The position numbers were made by a program, and so were the translations under genes. DNA of 64,000 nt from Haematobia irritans (Eukaryota > Arthropoda > Insecta > Diptera > Muscidae): contig NC_134399.1 of assembly GCF_050003625.1 (NCBI RefSeq), positions 146,624,473-146,688,472 of the forward strand. Direction: 5' to 3'. The notes below the pieces were generated by a model. It was given only the letters and a program-made list of their open reading frames with translations. It did no database searches and was not told the origin of the DNA. Positions within the stretch are counted from its first letter, which is position 1, and each line of letters begins with the position of its first letter. Below are positions 32,241 to 44,235 of this stretch, in pieces.

Positions 32241-33043
32241 TGGGATTTGAGATAATTATTTTGATTTTTTTACGAACGAAATAACAAAGTTTGCATACTA
32301 TCCTATAGTGGAGGGTATAAAAATCAAGAAGAGGCAGCCGAGCGGGCCGCGTTTGGCTTGCATACTTATAAATATATGATCGGCGATTGATATTTCGATG
32401 TGTTTCCAACTGCATTTTGCGTTCTGTTTACTACAACTAACCACTGTATCTCCATGAGGCATTCAATAAGACTTTCGTTTACTTCTCCTTCTGTACATGT
32501 GAAGATTACAGTATAGCTGACGTATGTGTAGAACATTTCCAGTGAATATGCATTTTTGCATGTATATTAGTACGCGGTGTTCTGTGTTTGTATGCATGTT
32601 TGTATATCATGTGTGCATTTTTATTTAAAAATTTCCCATATTCTAAAACGTATCTACTTGAAAGGCAGGTTTTCATTTCCGTTACCACATTTGCCCTTGC
32701 ACAATCTTAAACGAACTGAAATACACACGAGCTCACACACACTACAGTAAATGAAAAAAACAAATGAAAACGAGTGCAAAATGATGAGAAAACGCTGAGA
32801 ATTGCCAAGAAAGTTTATTTTAATGAATATGTATGAGTGAAATATGAAAATTAAAGTTATAATTTGTAAACGTATTATAAAGATTTCGTAATAATAATTG
32901 CATACGTTGTAGAGGAAAACGAGGCAAAACAAAATAATAACAATCCTCTTTTTACGAGGGCTAGTTTATAATGCAAAAGACTGTGCTATATTCATTTTTC
33001 TATTTCTTTGTAAAAATAATATAGCCTTCAATCAAAGTTTATA
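32241..33043. other. No gene seen
   Basis: AT-rich DNA. A TATAGTGGAGGGTATAAAA remnant at 32304-32322 is a stray family A end. Other readings are short and not supported. Confidence 0.4.
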
Positions 33044-34146
33044 CACGCAGAGAAGAAACATGATTGTCACAATCATATTCGAAGAGCAAAATAATATGAT
33101 AGGAGCTATTTTTGCTGCGACCATGTAACATTTTAACCAGCAATCATGTTGGCTCAGTGAACATGGTTCTAAGAAAAATATAATTGTCCTCATCTAATAT
33201 GTTATTATATTGATAAAAATAATTTTGTTTGAATGAAAAGACAATGGTCACGATTTAAAATGTTATGGTATTAATTAAAAATGTTTTTCTCCTAGTTAAA
33301 AGAACCTTAAATGTTTTGATCTTTATGAAACAACTTTTTTCATCGTCTAAAAAAGGAAGCCACTTGAGAAAAGAAACACACAAAATTAACTTTATTTGTT
33401 TGTTTTTATTTATTTATAAACTAATTCATTGTTTATTTGTATTTATAATGCCGTTCAAGCAAACATCATATATTTTTACACACTCTTTTTTTCTTCAATA
33501 TCAACAATAAGTAATTATTCCATATTTATATCGTTCCCATCAAATGTACAAACGCAGACATCATGTAACTGCAAATAAAAATAAGTGATCCATATAGCAA
33601 AATGCAGAACAAAAAACAGGTACATTGTTTTCAATTACACCACGTGCCACTTCTGAATAAATAAATTAACACAAAACACAGTAAATCCGTATCCATTCAA
33701 GAAACAATCAACACACGACTGACGCGCAAAATGAAAATCGTGTGTACCTGCTCAATGTTTTTATAAAATTCTTTTCGCTGCAAAAAAGTTAAAAAATTAA
33801 ATGGTCACGAAAAAAATGTAAATGGTCTCTATGGCCATGTAATGGTTCTAGACATGTCTATACTTTACCTATAAAAATACTTTTTTCCCTGTAAAAAAGT
33901 AAAAAAATGGAATGGTCATGTACATGATTTTCCCCATTTAATGGTCTCAAATTCTATCATTTAAATGATACAACATGTTTGCGGTATTTGAGAACCATTC
34001 AAATGCTTATTGCTACCATACATTTTTCTCCGCTCGAAAACTATTTTTACAAAAACAAAATACATGGTTATCGCGGCAATTACATGCTCTAGATAAGCAT
34101 TAAATGGATGCGGCAACCATGTCCAAACATGGTTTTTCTGTGCGTG
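33044..34146. mobile_element. TA-flanked CACGCA-ended element with ATGGTC/CATGTAA words
   Basis: 1103 bp. Left CACGCAGAGAAGAAACATG, right reversed CACGCACAGAAAAACCATG, TA on both sides (33042-33043, 34147-34148). The interior repeats ATGGTC, ACCATGT and CATGTAA in both orientations near both ends. It landed in the TA of a family A 5' end (TTTATACCC), since CCCTCCACCATAGG follows directly. Confidence 0.8.
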
Positions 34147-35218
34147 TACCCTCCACCATAGGATGGGGGTATATTAACTTTGTCATTCCGTTTGTAACAC
34201 ATCGCAATATTGCTCTAAGACCCCATAAAGTATATATTCTGGGTCCTGGTGAAATTCTGAGTCGATCTGAGCATGTCCGTCCGTCTGTTGAAATCACGCT
34301 AACTTCCGAACGAAACAAGCTATCGACTTGAAACTTGGCACATGTAGTTGTTATTGATGTAGGTCGGATGGTATTGCAAATGGGCCATATCGGTAAACTT
34401 TTACGTATAGCCCCCATATAAACCTATCCCCCGATTTGGCTTCCGGAGCCTCTAAGAGAAGCAAATTACATCCGATCCGCCTGAAATTTGGTACATGGTG
34501 TTAGTATATGGTCTCTAATAACCATGCAAAAATTGGTCCACATCGGTCCATAGTTATATATAGCCCCCCATATAAACCGATCCCCAGATTTGGCTTGCGG
34601 AGCCTCTAATAGAAGCACATTTCATCCAATCCGGCTGAAATTTGCTACATGATGTCAGCATATGATCTCTAACAACCATGCAAAAATTGGTCCACAGCGA
34701 TCCATAATTATATATAGCCCCCATATAAACCGATCCCCCGATTTGGCTTGCGGAGCCTGTACGAGAAGCAAATTTCATCCGATCCGTCTGAAATTTGGTA
34801 CATGGTGTTAGTGTATGGTCTCTAAAAACCACATCGGTCCATAATTATATATAGCCCCTATATAAACAGATCCCCTGATTTGGTTTGCGGAGCCTCAAAG
34901 AGAAACAAAATTCATCCGGTCCGGCTGAAATTTAGTACATGGTGTTAGTTAGTATATGGTCTCTAACAACTATGCAAAAATTGGTTCACTTCGGTCCATA
35001 ATTATATATAGCTCCCATATAAACCGATCCCCAGATTTGGCTTGCGGAGCATCGAAGAGAAGCAAATTCCATCCGATCCGGTTGAAATTTAGTATTTGAT
35101 GTTGGTATATGGTCTCTAACAACCATGCAAAAATTGGTCCACATCGGTCCATAATTATATAACATATAGCCCCCATATAAATCGATCCCCAGATTTGGCT
35201 TGCGAAGACTCTAAGAGC
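34147..35218 (+). mobile_element. Family A Helentron-like element, 5' part
   Basis: Starts TACCCTCCACCATAGGATGG and runs through about five 153-bp monomers until it breaks at a 29-bp minisatellite block. The hairpin end is missing here. Confidence 0.8.
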
Positions 35219-35465
35219 CAAAAATAATCTACCAAAATTGTATTTCCATAGAAAATGTTGTCAAAATTTTATATTTCTATAGAAAATATTGTTAAAATTT
35301 TATTTCTATAGAAAATATTGTTAAAATTTTATTTCTTTAGAAATTTTTGTCAAAACATTAACTCTATAGAAAATTTTGTTAAAAATTTATTTCAATAGAA
35401 TTTTTTTTCAGAATATTATTTCTGTAGAAAATTTTGTCAAAATTTTATTTCTATAGAAAATTTAT
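35219..35465. repeat. 29-bp palindromic minisatellite run
   Basis: About eight monomers with core TTTCTATAGAAA, preceded by AATAATCTACCAAAATTG as in other runs. Confidence 0.85.
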
Positions 35466-35567
35466 GAAGCACCTCTTAGTTAGAGAGGAATATTTTGCAA
35501 AACATCCAAAAGATCAGGAAAAAATCTGTCATTTTTGGTAGTATCGTGTGCATAATTGTATATATCA

Positions 35568-35880
35568 GGCTCACTTAGACTATTCAGTCCATTGTGATAC
35601 CACATTGGTGAACTTCTCTCTTATCACTGAGTGCTGCCCGATTCCATGTTAAGCTCAATGACAAGGGACCTCCTGTTTATAGCCGAGTCCGAACGGCGTT
35701 CCACATTGCAGTGAAACCACTTAGAGAAGCTTTGAAACCCTCAGAAAAGTCCACAGTATTACTGAGGTGGGATAATCCACCGCTGAAAAACTTTTTGGTG
35801 TTCGGTCGAAGCAGGAATCGAACCCACGATCTTGTGTATGCAAGGCGGGCATGCTAACCATTGCACCACGGTGGCTCCCA
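35568..35880 (-). mobile_element. tRNA-derived SINE, tail-truncated
   Basis: Minus strand: head CACCGTGGTGCAATGGTTAG, body, and most of the LINE-like tail, but the CTAACC repeat is missing at the left edge. Confidence 0.9.
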
Positions 35881-35986
35881 TACGTGGTACATAACTGGTT
35901 GTGAATTTTGAACGGACCGTTAAGTATACGCTATGTAATTTATTAGCGTATGTAAATTATCAGCATAAAAAGTTAAAAGTATAATT

Positions 35987-36235
35987 ATACCCTGCGCCAC
36001 ACTGTAGAACAAGGTATTATAAGTTAGTGCATATGTTTGCAACACCCAAAAGGAGACGAGATAGACACATGGTGTCTTTGGCAATAATGCTCAGGGTGGG
36101 TCCCTGAGTACATCTAGCCATGTCCGTCTGTCCGTCCGTTTTGTGATCAAAGTCTAGGTCGCATTTTAAGTCCAATCGCCTTCAAATTTGGCACAAGTTC
36201 CTGTTTTGGCTCAGAATAGAACTCTATTGATTTTC
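35987..36235 (+). mobile_element. Family B 5' fragment
   Basis: Starts ATACCCTGCGCCACACTGTAG and carries the module GACACATGGTGTCTTTGGC and GTCCGTCTGTCCG. It then passes into family A-like sequence, so this is a mosaic. Confidence 0.75.
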
Positions 36236-36404
36236 ATCCGATCCGGATGAAACCTGTTACATTTCGCTAGTGTATGGCCGACAATTTATGAAGCATTTCA
36301 TAGTTGAAGATGAATATTTTGCAAAATCTTACAAAACATCAAGAATTCTACCAATCTACCAAACATAAAAAATCTGCCATTTTTGGTAGACTCGTGCTCA
36401 TAAT

Positions 36405-36745
36405 TGTACGTTATATAGCCCCCATATAAAGCGACACCGTATTTCAATTCTGGCTTTATAATTACCGCACAAGTGTTCATATCGGTTCGCAATAATTTCT
36501 TCCCTATATATACCGGTCAAGCCCTGAATATATACGTATTTATTCGGCCTTTGTTTTGCATAATATATATCCCGCATGGACTAACTCACAATTTAAAAGA
36601 TGGTGTTGAGAAGTTTTAAGATGCCCTGCCTTCGGCCGCAACCCAAGTAATTGCGTAAAAACTTTAATAGAAGATTCTACGCAATCCATGGTGGAGGGTA
36701 CATAAGATTCGGCCTGGCCGAAATTACGGCCTTATATACTTGTTA
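36405..36745 (+). mobile_element. Family A 3' fragment with hairpin end
   Basis: Ends CCATGGTGGAGGGTAC, TTCGGCCTGGCCGAA palindrome and ATATACTTGTTACTTGTT. Short body only; together with 35987-36235 it could be one recombinant element. Confidence 0.8.
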
Positions 36746-37430
36746 CTTGTTAAAATTATCTTATTAAATGCAAATAATATTCGTTACCAAGTTTGTACTT
36801 TGTATCGCCTGAAAGAAACTACTTTAACATTAATTTCGATTGCGAGAAAAGAAACAATTTTTTTGCGTGTGTGGTACGGTACACATTTGTTTAGACCACA
36901 ATCATGTACAACAAATCATTATGACTGAATTGTTTGCTTCATATCTCCAATCTTTCTGTCTTAGCTTCAGACATGTGTAATTAAATCTCGCATCCAATAT
37001 TTCCATATGGAGAGAAAACTCATTGTGTCAGCATATTCAACTACAAACGCCTGAACTGTCAATTGTATTAATTACAGCCATCGCTTGCTCTGTGGTATTT
37101 TGTTCTAGGCATTACTATTCTGCCACGCAATCCATTATAATTCTTCTTGGAAAAATTTGAATTCTTACTCAGAGTGCTTGTAGACAAGTGCTTATTTTGC
37201 TATAGCAACTTTAGCAATCCTTGAGCTCCGTATTTTTGGGTGGCTTGTTGCAATTAGGAGATTTATAATGGATCTGTGCAAGTGAAATTAATTGCCTCTT
37301 TGATAGGCTATACATGTGTTAATTGATTCCTTTCCTACGTTATCATTATCATCACATAAGTAGATCTGAAATGTCCGCCAGCCGGGAATAAAAGACTTTG
37401 GCACAGTGGATCGAAATTAAAACACGAACA
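36746..37430. other. Single-copy-like DNA, nothing recognised
   Basis: Less repetitive than the surroundings and with ordinary base composition. No open frame above noise; could be intron or intergenic DNA of a neighbouring gene. Confidence 0.4.
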
Positions 37431-37683
37431 AGTAAGAATTAAAGTCAATTTGCGTTTTGAGGAAAATGTTATATTGTATGAATGAAAAAGTTAGTTTAAT
37501 TTATTTAATGTTTTATTTATATATTATTTTATACACAACACAATAGGATGAGAACATTTTGTTAAAATTTTCTATAGAAATTTTGAAAAAATTTTCGATG
37601 TGTGCACTTAACTTTTAACAAAAATTCATTTTTATAGGATATAGAGAAAATGCTGCAACCGAATGATACAACTCATGAATTTA

Positions 37684-38937
37684 ACAAGTTGGCTGATAAG
37701 TCCCCTGTCTAACAAAGAAAAACACAATTCGTTTTTATTATTCAACATAGTTCCCTTTAAGAGCGATACAACGATTATAACGACCTTCCAATTTTTTGAT
37801 ACCATTTTGATAGTACTCCTTCGGTTTTGCCTCAAAATAGGCCTCAGTTTCGGCGATCACCTCTTCATTGCAGCCAAAAATTTTCCCTGCGAGCATCCTT
37901 TTGGGGTCTGAGAACAAGAAAAAGTCGCTGGGGGCCAGATCTGGAGAATACGGTGAGTGGGGAAGCAATTCGAAGTCCAATTCATGAATTTTTGTCATTG
38001 TTCTCAATGACTTGTGGCACGGTGCGTTGTCTTGGTGGAACAACACTTTTTTCTTCTTCATATGGGGCCGTTTTGCCGCGATTTCGACCTTCAAACGCTC
38101 CAATAACGCCATGTAATAGTCACTGTTGATGTTTTTTTCCCTTCTCAAGATAATCGATAAAAATTATTCGATGCGCATCCTAAAAAACAGAGGCCATTAC
38201 TTTGCCAGCGGACTTTTGAGTCTTTCCACGCTTCGGAGACGGTCCACCGGTCGCTGTCCACTCAGCCGACTGTCGATTGGACTCAGGAGTGTAGTGATGG
38301 ATGGATGGGACCGAAAAACTCGGGTGTATTACGAGTTAACAGCTGCAAACACCGCTCAGAATCATCAACACGTTGTTGTTTTTGGTCAAATGTGAGCTGG
38401 CGCGGCACCCATTTTGCACAGAGCCTCCGCACATCCAAATATTGATGAATGATATGACCAACACGTTCCTTTGATATCTTTAAGGCCTCTGCTATTTCGA
38501 TCAACTTCATTTTACGGTCATTCAAAATCATTTTGTGGATTTTTTTGATGTTTTCGTCGGTAACCACCTCTTTCGGGCGTCCACTTCGTTCACCGTCCTT
38601 CGTGCTCATTTCACCACGCTTGAATTTTGCATACCAATCAATTATTGTTGATTTCCCTGGGACAGAGTCCGGAAACTCATTATCAAGTCAAGTTTTTGCT
38701 TCCACCGTATTTTTTCCCTTCAGAAAACAGTATTTTATCAAAACACGAAATTCCTTTTTTTCCATTTTTTTTTTCACAATAACAAAAGTTGCTTAAAAAA
38801 AGACGCTCTATCTCACAAACTAATTGACTTACATACGTCAAATTTTGACACGAATCATTTGAAGGTTGGTACTATAAAAAAATAATATGCATTTAATACT
38901 ACCGGGCCGGGGACCGGGGACTTATCTGCCAACCTGT
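37684..38937 (-). mobile_element. irritans-type mariner (Himar1-like), dead copy
   Basis: 1254 bp with TIRs close to those of Himar1 (minus-strand start ACAGGTTGGCAGATAAGTCC, other end ACAAGTTGGCTGATAAGTCC), flanked by TA at 37682-37683 and 38938-38939. The empty site is seen in copy B at 41414-41432 (GAATTTATGTATTTTTAC) with a single TA. Confidence 0.95.
37738..38765 (-). pseudogene. Himar1-like mariner transposase, inactivated
   Basis: Cut-and-paste transposase of the mariner DD34D group. From ATG at 38765 it reads MEKKEFRVLIKYCF, then a TGA replaces Trp in the helix-turn-helix region (38688-38690). Residues GRPKEVVTDENIKKIHKMI and the WVPRQLTFDQKQQRV segment follow. A small deletion near 38310 removes the block with the first catalytic Asp (the usual MDETW motif) and shifts the frame. 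A TAG at 38180-38182 replaces another Trp, and an extra A in an A-run (about 38131-38137) shifts the frame again. The second and third catalytic Asp are present (FHQDNAPCHKS, SPDLAPSDFF; 34 residues apart). The protein cannot be active. Confidence 0.93.
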
Positions 38938-39254
38938 TATGTATTTTTACCCACTGTGCACAAAGATTTTCTGTCAATTCAGACATGCAGACAGTTTTTA
39001 TACAATCGTGGTATTGTTTGATGGTTTTCAGTCTTAATATGTGTCGTTTCTCCAGAGGCAAGAACATAACAAACAAATTAAATTTTTTAATAGGTTTAAA
39101 CAGATATGACGATATTAAAAAATTTTGTAGTTTTTTAAATATCTTTTACTTTGTTTTACTTTTAACAAAAAATCATTTTTATAGGAAATTCCTATAGAAA
39201 TGCAATTCTAACAAAAATTTTCTATAAAAATGAAATAAATCATTGTGTATAAAC

Positions 39255-41600
39255 TTAGGACTTTCGAGGGGAAAATGCTAGATGTATGTTGATTAAAAAG
39301 TTAGTTGAATCAATTAATGTTTTATTTATATATTACTAGCATAACCCGGCCCGCTTCGCTGCGCTATCCGAAGCGTTTTTGTAGGAACATTTTGCATTAA
39401 CTTAGTCAACCATATCCTTCGTGCTGAAAACAAATTCGAAAAGATTTGAATTGTTTCAAACAAATCGGACTACTTGCTTTTTCGTTTATAGGTACAAATA
39501 CGGCGGATATGCATATGTAAAACGGTTCGCCTTAAAAAATGTCGGGGAGAGTGTGTACCCTTTCCTCCAGGTTTTTTAAATAATGTTCTGTATTCAAGTA
39601 GTTGGACAATCTTCTATATTTCTTGTGAATTTTAAGTGTGGTTTCTCAAAGAAAGGTATCCTTCCCCTCAACATATCTGAAAATTAAGCACTATATTATA
39701 ATAACATACAAAGAATTACTGTTTCCCATCCAATAAATCGGAAAAAGCAAAAGTAGTAAAAAATTTTACCACATTAGCATTTGCTAAAATGTTGGAAAAT
39801 GATGCACCCTCTACGTTGGTTGCCAATTTCATGTAAATTTAAGTTCTTTACTAAAAAGAAGTCTGGCAGAAGCCTGTGCAAAAATCATAAAATTATTCCC
39901 TCCTCCCCACCTTCGCTCCACTCCGACCTGATATCGGACTATCACGTACCCAATATTAATTTCACATCTACTCAATGGTCCCTGTAAATTCTATCGAAGT
40001 AAATTTACAAAGTTTATTTCAATTTTCCCCTTCCCCAACCAGATATCGAAAAATCATATACTAATTTAAAAATCATGTATAAATTTAATCACCTCCTCCC
40101 AACTTCCCTGTAAATTTCAAGTAGATCGGAGATGTTTAAATTTTGCTCAATTGTTTTAAAGGGACGTCACTTTCCCCGACGCAATATCAACAAACACCGT
40201 AGTGAATAGCACCCCTAACCTTCCCTGAAAATTCTTGAAACTTTCCTTCAAGTGTGCGCCAAGGAAGATTGCCTCTTCGTTCATAACCTTCCCCCACTGC
40301 CTATGTAAATTTCAAGAAAACTTAAGATTTTTTATTTTATTTTTGCAGTTTTAGAGGAGGACCTCCTCCCCGACGAAATATCGAAAAGTGATGTAGCGTA
40401 TCTTTTGTAAATGTCCCAGAAAATGTCAAGCAAATTATAAGCCTAGAGGGGCGGCCTCTCTACCGTCCAAATACCACAAAATCATGTATCAACTATTAAT
40501 ATCATAACTTCTCCCCAGTCCTCTGTAAATGTCAAGTAACTCGGTAAAGTTTAATTGTTCCTCTGTATGTACTTAAGAGAAGCGGATGTCTCCCTATGCC
40601 CTTTTATTTTTTATTAAAAAATCAGGAACCTGATATAAATTTCATAACCTCACCCATTTTTTCCGTAAAATTTCAGTCGGGGGAGTTTAGTTTTGTTTTC
40701 ACTGTACTTTAAGAAAAAGTCGGGCAAAGGGGTGGTCCCTCTACCCGACCAAATATAGAAAAATAATGTAGCGGATTTTTGTCTAGATGCCAACTCCAAC
40801 ATTCAATGAAAATTTCAAGCAAATCGCATAATTTTGATCCAAGTTTCAAAACGTAGAGTAAGGGGAGGTCCCCCTCCCCGTCCACATATGAAATCATCAG
40901 GTACCACATATTAATTCCATAACCTCACCGCATGTTCTCTGTAAATCTCAGATAATTTAGAGAATTTTAGGTTTTTCACTGTATTTTAAAAAAAGTCGAA
41001 CAAAGAGGAGGTCCCCCTCCGCCACCAAATATCCAAATATAAAGTAGCGGATCTTTGTCTAGATGCCAACCCCAACCTTCAATGGAAATTTCAAGCAAAT
41101 CGGTCAACTTTGGTCCAATTTTCAAAAAGTCCGACAAAGGTATCAAAAAATGAGGTACCCTATTTTCACCACATGAACACCCCGATACGATCTCTGAAAG
41201 TTTAAAATAAATCGGTTCTGCCGTTTCGGAGCCAACTCGGAACATACAAGCAAACAATCAAATAATCAAATAAACAAACATAGATTGATTTTTTTTCATA
41301 TATAGATTTTATACCCAACACAATAGGATGAGACAATTTTGTTAAAATTTTCTATAGAAATAAAATTCATTTTTATAGGATATAGAGAAAATGCTGCAAC
41401 CGAATGATACAACGCATGAATTTATGTATTTTTACGCACTGTGCACAAAGCTTTTCTGTCAATTCAGATTGATGGGTTTCAATATGGGTCGTTTCTTCAG
41501 AGGCAAGAACATAACAAACAAATTAAATTTTTTAATAGATTTAAACAGATATGACAATATTTAAAAATTTGTTGTTGTTAAAAAAAAAAACAATTTTTAC
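39255..41600 (+). repeat. Small tandem duplication, copy B (holds a 2-kb element)
   Basis: Begins with the GTATGTTGATTAAAAAGTTAG block and resumes after the insertion at about 41306. It contains the unoccupied mariner site at 41423-41424. About 90 bp between the mariner flanks and the GGCAAGAACATAAC block is shorter than in copy A. Confidence 0.85.
39336..41305. mobile_element. Unnamed 2-kb element starting CATAACCCGGCCCGCTTCGC
   Basis: The uninterrupted site in copy A (ATATATTATTTTATAC, about 37523-37538) fixes its limits to within a few bases. Starts CTAGCATAACCCGGCCCGC and ends AACAAACATAGATTGATTTTTTT. The inside has irregular tandem blocks of about 130-150 bp (CCCTCCCC..CCAAATAT, TTTCAAGCAAATCG, GTAAATTTCAAG). 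No enzyme frame; class unknown. Target duplication unclear because the site is TA-rich. Confidence 0.7.
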
Positions 41601-42408
41601 TGTGTTTTTAGATTATTTTTAAATACTATAGACACTCTATATATGTCGTTTTGTGATAGCACCTTCAATATAACAAACATGCCAATTTCTGCCCCTTTAA
41701 AAACAACTGTACTGGTCTATCGTACGATGATGATGTTCGATTTCATGTTTTCCTCATGATTCTACGAATCTCCTTAACAGACCACTAAAGCAACATTGGT
41801 AACAAACTAACAATAACTCCAAAGGAGAAATGTAAACTACCACAGATCAATTGGGAAGGAAAAACTCGATGGAGTTTGGATTCTTAAAAGGCCTATGAAC
41901 AAAACAAATGTCATGAGAATTGCACAGAGTTGTAAGGCAAGAAAAAAGATGAGAAGAGAACGTTAAAACCTCACATATCATTCACATGAGGCATTAGGAA
42001 GGCAACAAATCCCACACACATTGCCGATGTGGTCACAGTATTGTACAAAATTGGGGAATTTAAATAAATCATTTTTCCTTAAATTATTATAAATAATTAT
42101 CAAAAACAGCCAAACTTACTGGAGGAAAGTGATATTCCTGTTTTCTGGGTCAATATAGAACTGAATTTTATGACGAAATAATGAGTAACCGGTTCGCACC
42201 GGTACATCATTGAAAAATGTAAGACCTTCCAAATGAAGTATGAATCGAGCTTAGTCGATTATCTGTTTTGGTTTTTGATTTGTAGCCATACAAATTGGTG
42301 TTTTGCTGAATAAATTATTGTATTATAATCCATTTGAATGTTGTTTTCACACTGAATGTGAAAAGAACAGTGATATATTTGTGATTGTTTGATAACCTGG
42401 TATTATCT
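41601..42408. other. Single-copy-like DNA, nothing recognised
   Basis: No coding frame, repeat or RNA found. Confidence 0.4.
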
Positions 42409-42655
42409 TCATACCCTCCACCAAAGGATGGGTGCTAAATTTGTCATTCCGTTTGTAACACTTAAAAATATTGTTCTCAAACCCCCTAAAGTATATACAT
42501 ATATTTTCTGAGTCGTGGTGAAATTCGGAGTCGATCTAGAGATGTCCGTCCGTCCGTCTATTGAAATCTGGCACGAGTAGTTGTTATTGATGTAGGTCGG
42601 ATGGTATTGCAAATGGATCATATCTGTCCTCATAGTTATATATAGCCTCCATATA

Positions 42656-43731
42656 GGTTAGGTTAAGGTTAGGTTAAAGTGGCAGCCCGATTAAGATTCA
42701 GGCTCACTTAGACTATTCAGTCCATTGTGATACCACATTAACTAAAAGTACCTATTACATATGGGCACTTCTAGTTTTAACCGTTGAACCTTCTCGATTA
42801 TTTTCTTCTGTTGAACCAACCAGATTGTTCCAAAAACATTAGCAGACTGCTTAAGTTAACGTTTTACAGTAAACGTCCGCCAGTAATCTGAAACTATGTG
42901 CCCCTAAAATTTGCTTACGCCTTACACAAAATGCAGGACACTCACACAAGAGGTGTTTTATTGATTCCTTTTCCTCCGCATCATGACAGCTCATACAATA
43001 GTCATTATACTTCGCACCAATAGTTTTTGCAAAATCGCCTATCAGGCAGCGACCCGTTATAACAGATATCAGGAGTGATATCTGGCGTCTCGAGAACACT
43101 AGCATATCTAGTGTGCGGTTTAAGTTTAAATGGGGCCATATTTGCTTGGTGTCGTTACAACCCTTACAATTCTCCCATCGAACATTTGCCATCATGACAG
43201 CCTTCTCACGCAGTAAGAGCTTGCAGGTAGCCAGAGGCATACCAACAGATTCTAGTTCCCCTGGAATACGTAAGGTAGTACCTAGCTCATCTGCTTCACA
43301 GTTCCCCGGTATGTTCCTATGGCCAGGCACCCATATTAGGTGAATATTGTGCTGCTCAGCCATTTCATTGAGAGATTTGCGGCAGTCGATGGCCGTTTTC
43401 GAGTTGAGGAACACAGAGTCCAAGGATTTTATTGCAGGTTGACCGTCTGAGTATATATTAATGCCAATATTGCTTGGGGCATTACTTCTCAGCCAATTCA
43501 CCACTTCTCTTATTGCTAATATTTCAGCCTGAAAAACACTACAGTGATCAGGTAATCTTTTCGCTATTCGAAGTTCCAGATCTTTAGAATATACTCCGAA
43601 ACACACTTGGCCATCCAATTTGGAGCCATCAGTGTGGAAATCTATATATCTTTTATTCCCCGGGGTCCGTGTACACCACGCCTCACTGTTGGGAATTAGA
43701 GTCTCAAACTTTTTTACGAAAAGTGGACTCG
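42656..43731 (-). mobile_element. 5'-truncated LINE with SINE-like 3' tail
   Basis: Flanked by the 7-bp duplication CCATATA. Transcribed leftwards: RNase H domain, a Cys/His cluster, 3' UTR, then a tail (42656-42753) reading AATGTGGTATCACAATGG, ACTGAATAGTCTAAGTGAG, CGGGCTGCCACTT and (AACCTT/AACCTA)n. That tail is shared with the SINEs of this window. 5' truncation with target duplication is the usual result of target-primed reverse transcription. Confidence 0.92.
42851..43729 (-). CDS. LINE ORF2 C-terminal part: RNase H and zinc-knuckle-like region
   Basis: About 290 codons of LINE origin (readings further upstream come from family A). RNase H acidic residues are visible: Asp in DFHTDGSK, Glu in FQAEILAIREV, Asp in IYSDGQPAIKS, and the last site in GNCEADELG. 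WVPGHRNIPGN is the typical motif before it. Near the C-terminus CMSCHDAEEKESIKHLLCECPAF gives the C-x2-C..H-x4-C cluster found after RNase H in several insect LINE clades. The frame is open through the RNase H domain, so the copy is fairly young. Reverse transcriptase and endonuclease are lost by 5' truncation. The clade is not decided from this part alone. Confidence 0.9.
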   Translation of the reverse strand, partial: SPLFVKKFETLIPNSEAWCTRTPGNKRYIDFHTDGSKLDGQVCFGVYSKDLELRIAKRLPDHCSVFQAEILAIREVVNWLRSNAPSNIGINIYSDGQPAIKSLDSVFLNSKTAIDCRKSLNEMAEQHNIHLIWVPGHRNIPGNCEADELGTTLRIPGELESVGMPLATCKLLLREKAVMMANVRWENCKGCNDTKQIWPHLNLNRTLDMLVFSRRQISLLISVITGRCLIGDFAKTIGAKYNDYCMSCHDAEEKESIKHLLCECPAFCVRRKQILGAHSFRLLADVYCKTLT

Positions 43732-44005
43732 CCATATAAGCCGATCCACAGATTTGGCTTAAGGGGGCTCCTGGAGATGCACATTTCATCATATACGGTA
43801 TAAATTAGGCACGTGGTGTTAATCAGTGGCCTCTAAAAACTATGAAAAAATTGGTCCATATCGTTTTATAGCTATATACACACGCCAGATTTGATATCCA
43901 AAACTTCCTGGATGTTCAAATTTAATCCGATCCGAATGGAATTTTGTTCGTGGTGTTAATCGGTGACCTTTAACAACCATCCAAAAAATCGGTCCATACA
44001 CTAAT

Positions 44006-44235
44006 AGAACAATAAAACGGACACGTTCACAAAAAATCAAAACAGAATGTTCACGATTTCATTCACGGGCATCCACGATTTCATAATTTTTTTGTTTTTT
44101 GCCTTGAAAAGTCTTAAAATAATCGTTAGACGGTTGTTATGGCAACTCCGCCTATGGTCGAATGAGCTAAGGCGACTGTTAACGCGTATGGTGCAGACAA
44201 CACCGGTTCGAGTAACGGTACCGGAAATCTTTTTT
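44006..44235 (+). ncRNA. tRNA-like segment (44135-44225) in unmatched spacer
   Basis: TGGTCGAATGAGCTAAGGCG resembles an A-box region and GGTTCGAGTAACGGTACC a B-box, about 50 bases apart. Different from the other tRNA-like heads here. It could be a second SINE type or chance; stem pairing was not established. Confidence 0.3.

Larger units (their letters stand above)
37440..39230 (+). repeat. Small tandem duplication, copy A (holds the mariner)
   Basis: Flanks 37440-37683 and 38938-39120 match copy B in order: AATGTTTTATTTATATATTA, CACAATAGGATGAGA, ATGCTGCAACCGAATGATAC, then CACTGTGCACAAAG and GGCAAGAACATAACAAAC. Copy A shows the empty site for the element at 39336-41305. Confidence 0.85.
42411..44005 (+). 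mobile_element. Family A Helentron-like element, interrupted by a LINE
   Basis: Starts ATACCCTCCACCAAAGGATGG; the body breaks at CCATATA (42649-42655) and resumes after the second CCATATA (43732-43738), then fades at about 44005. Diverged; the hairpin end is missing. Confidence 0.75.

Noticed and set aside
42851..43792. The whole 313-codon frame as one protein
   Set aside because: The first 20 or so codons come from the family A monomer outside the CCATATA duplication; only the part left of 43731 is LINE.
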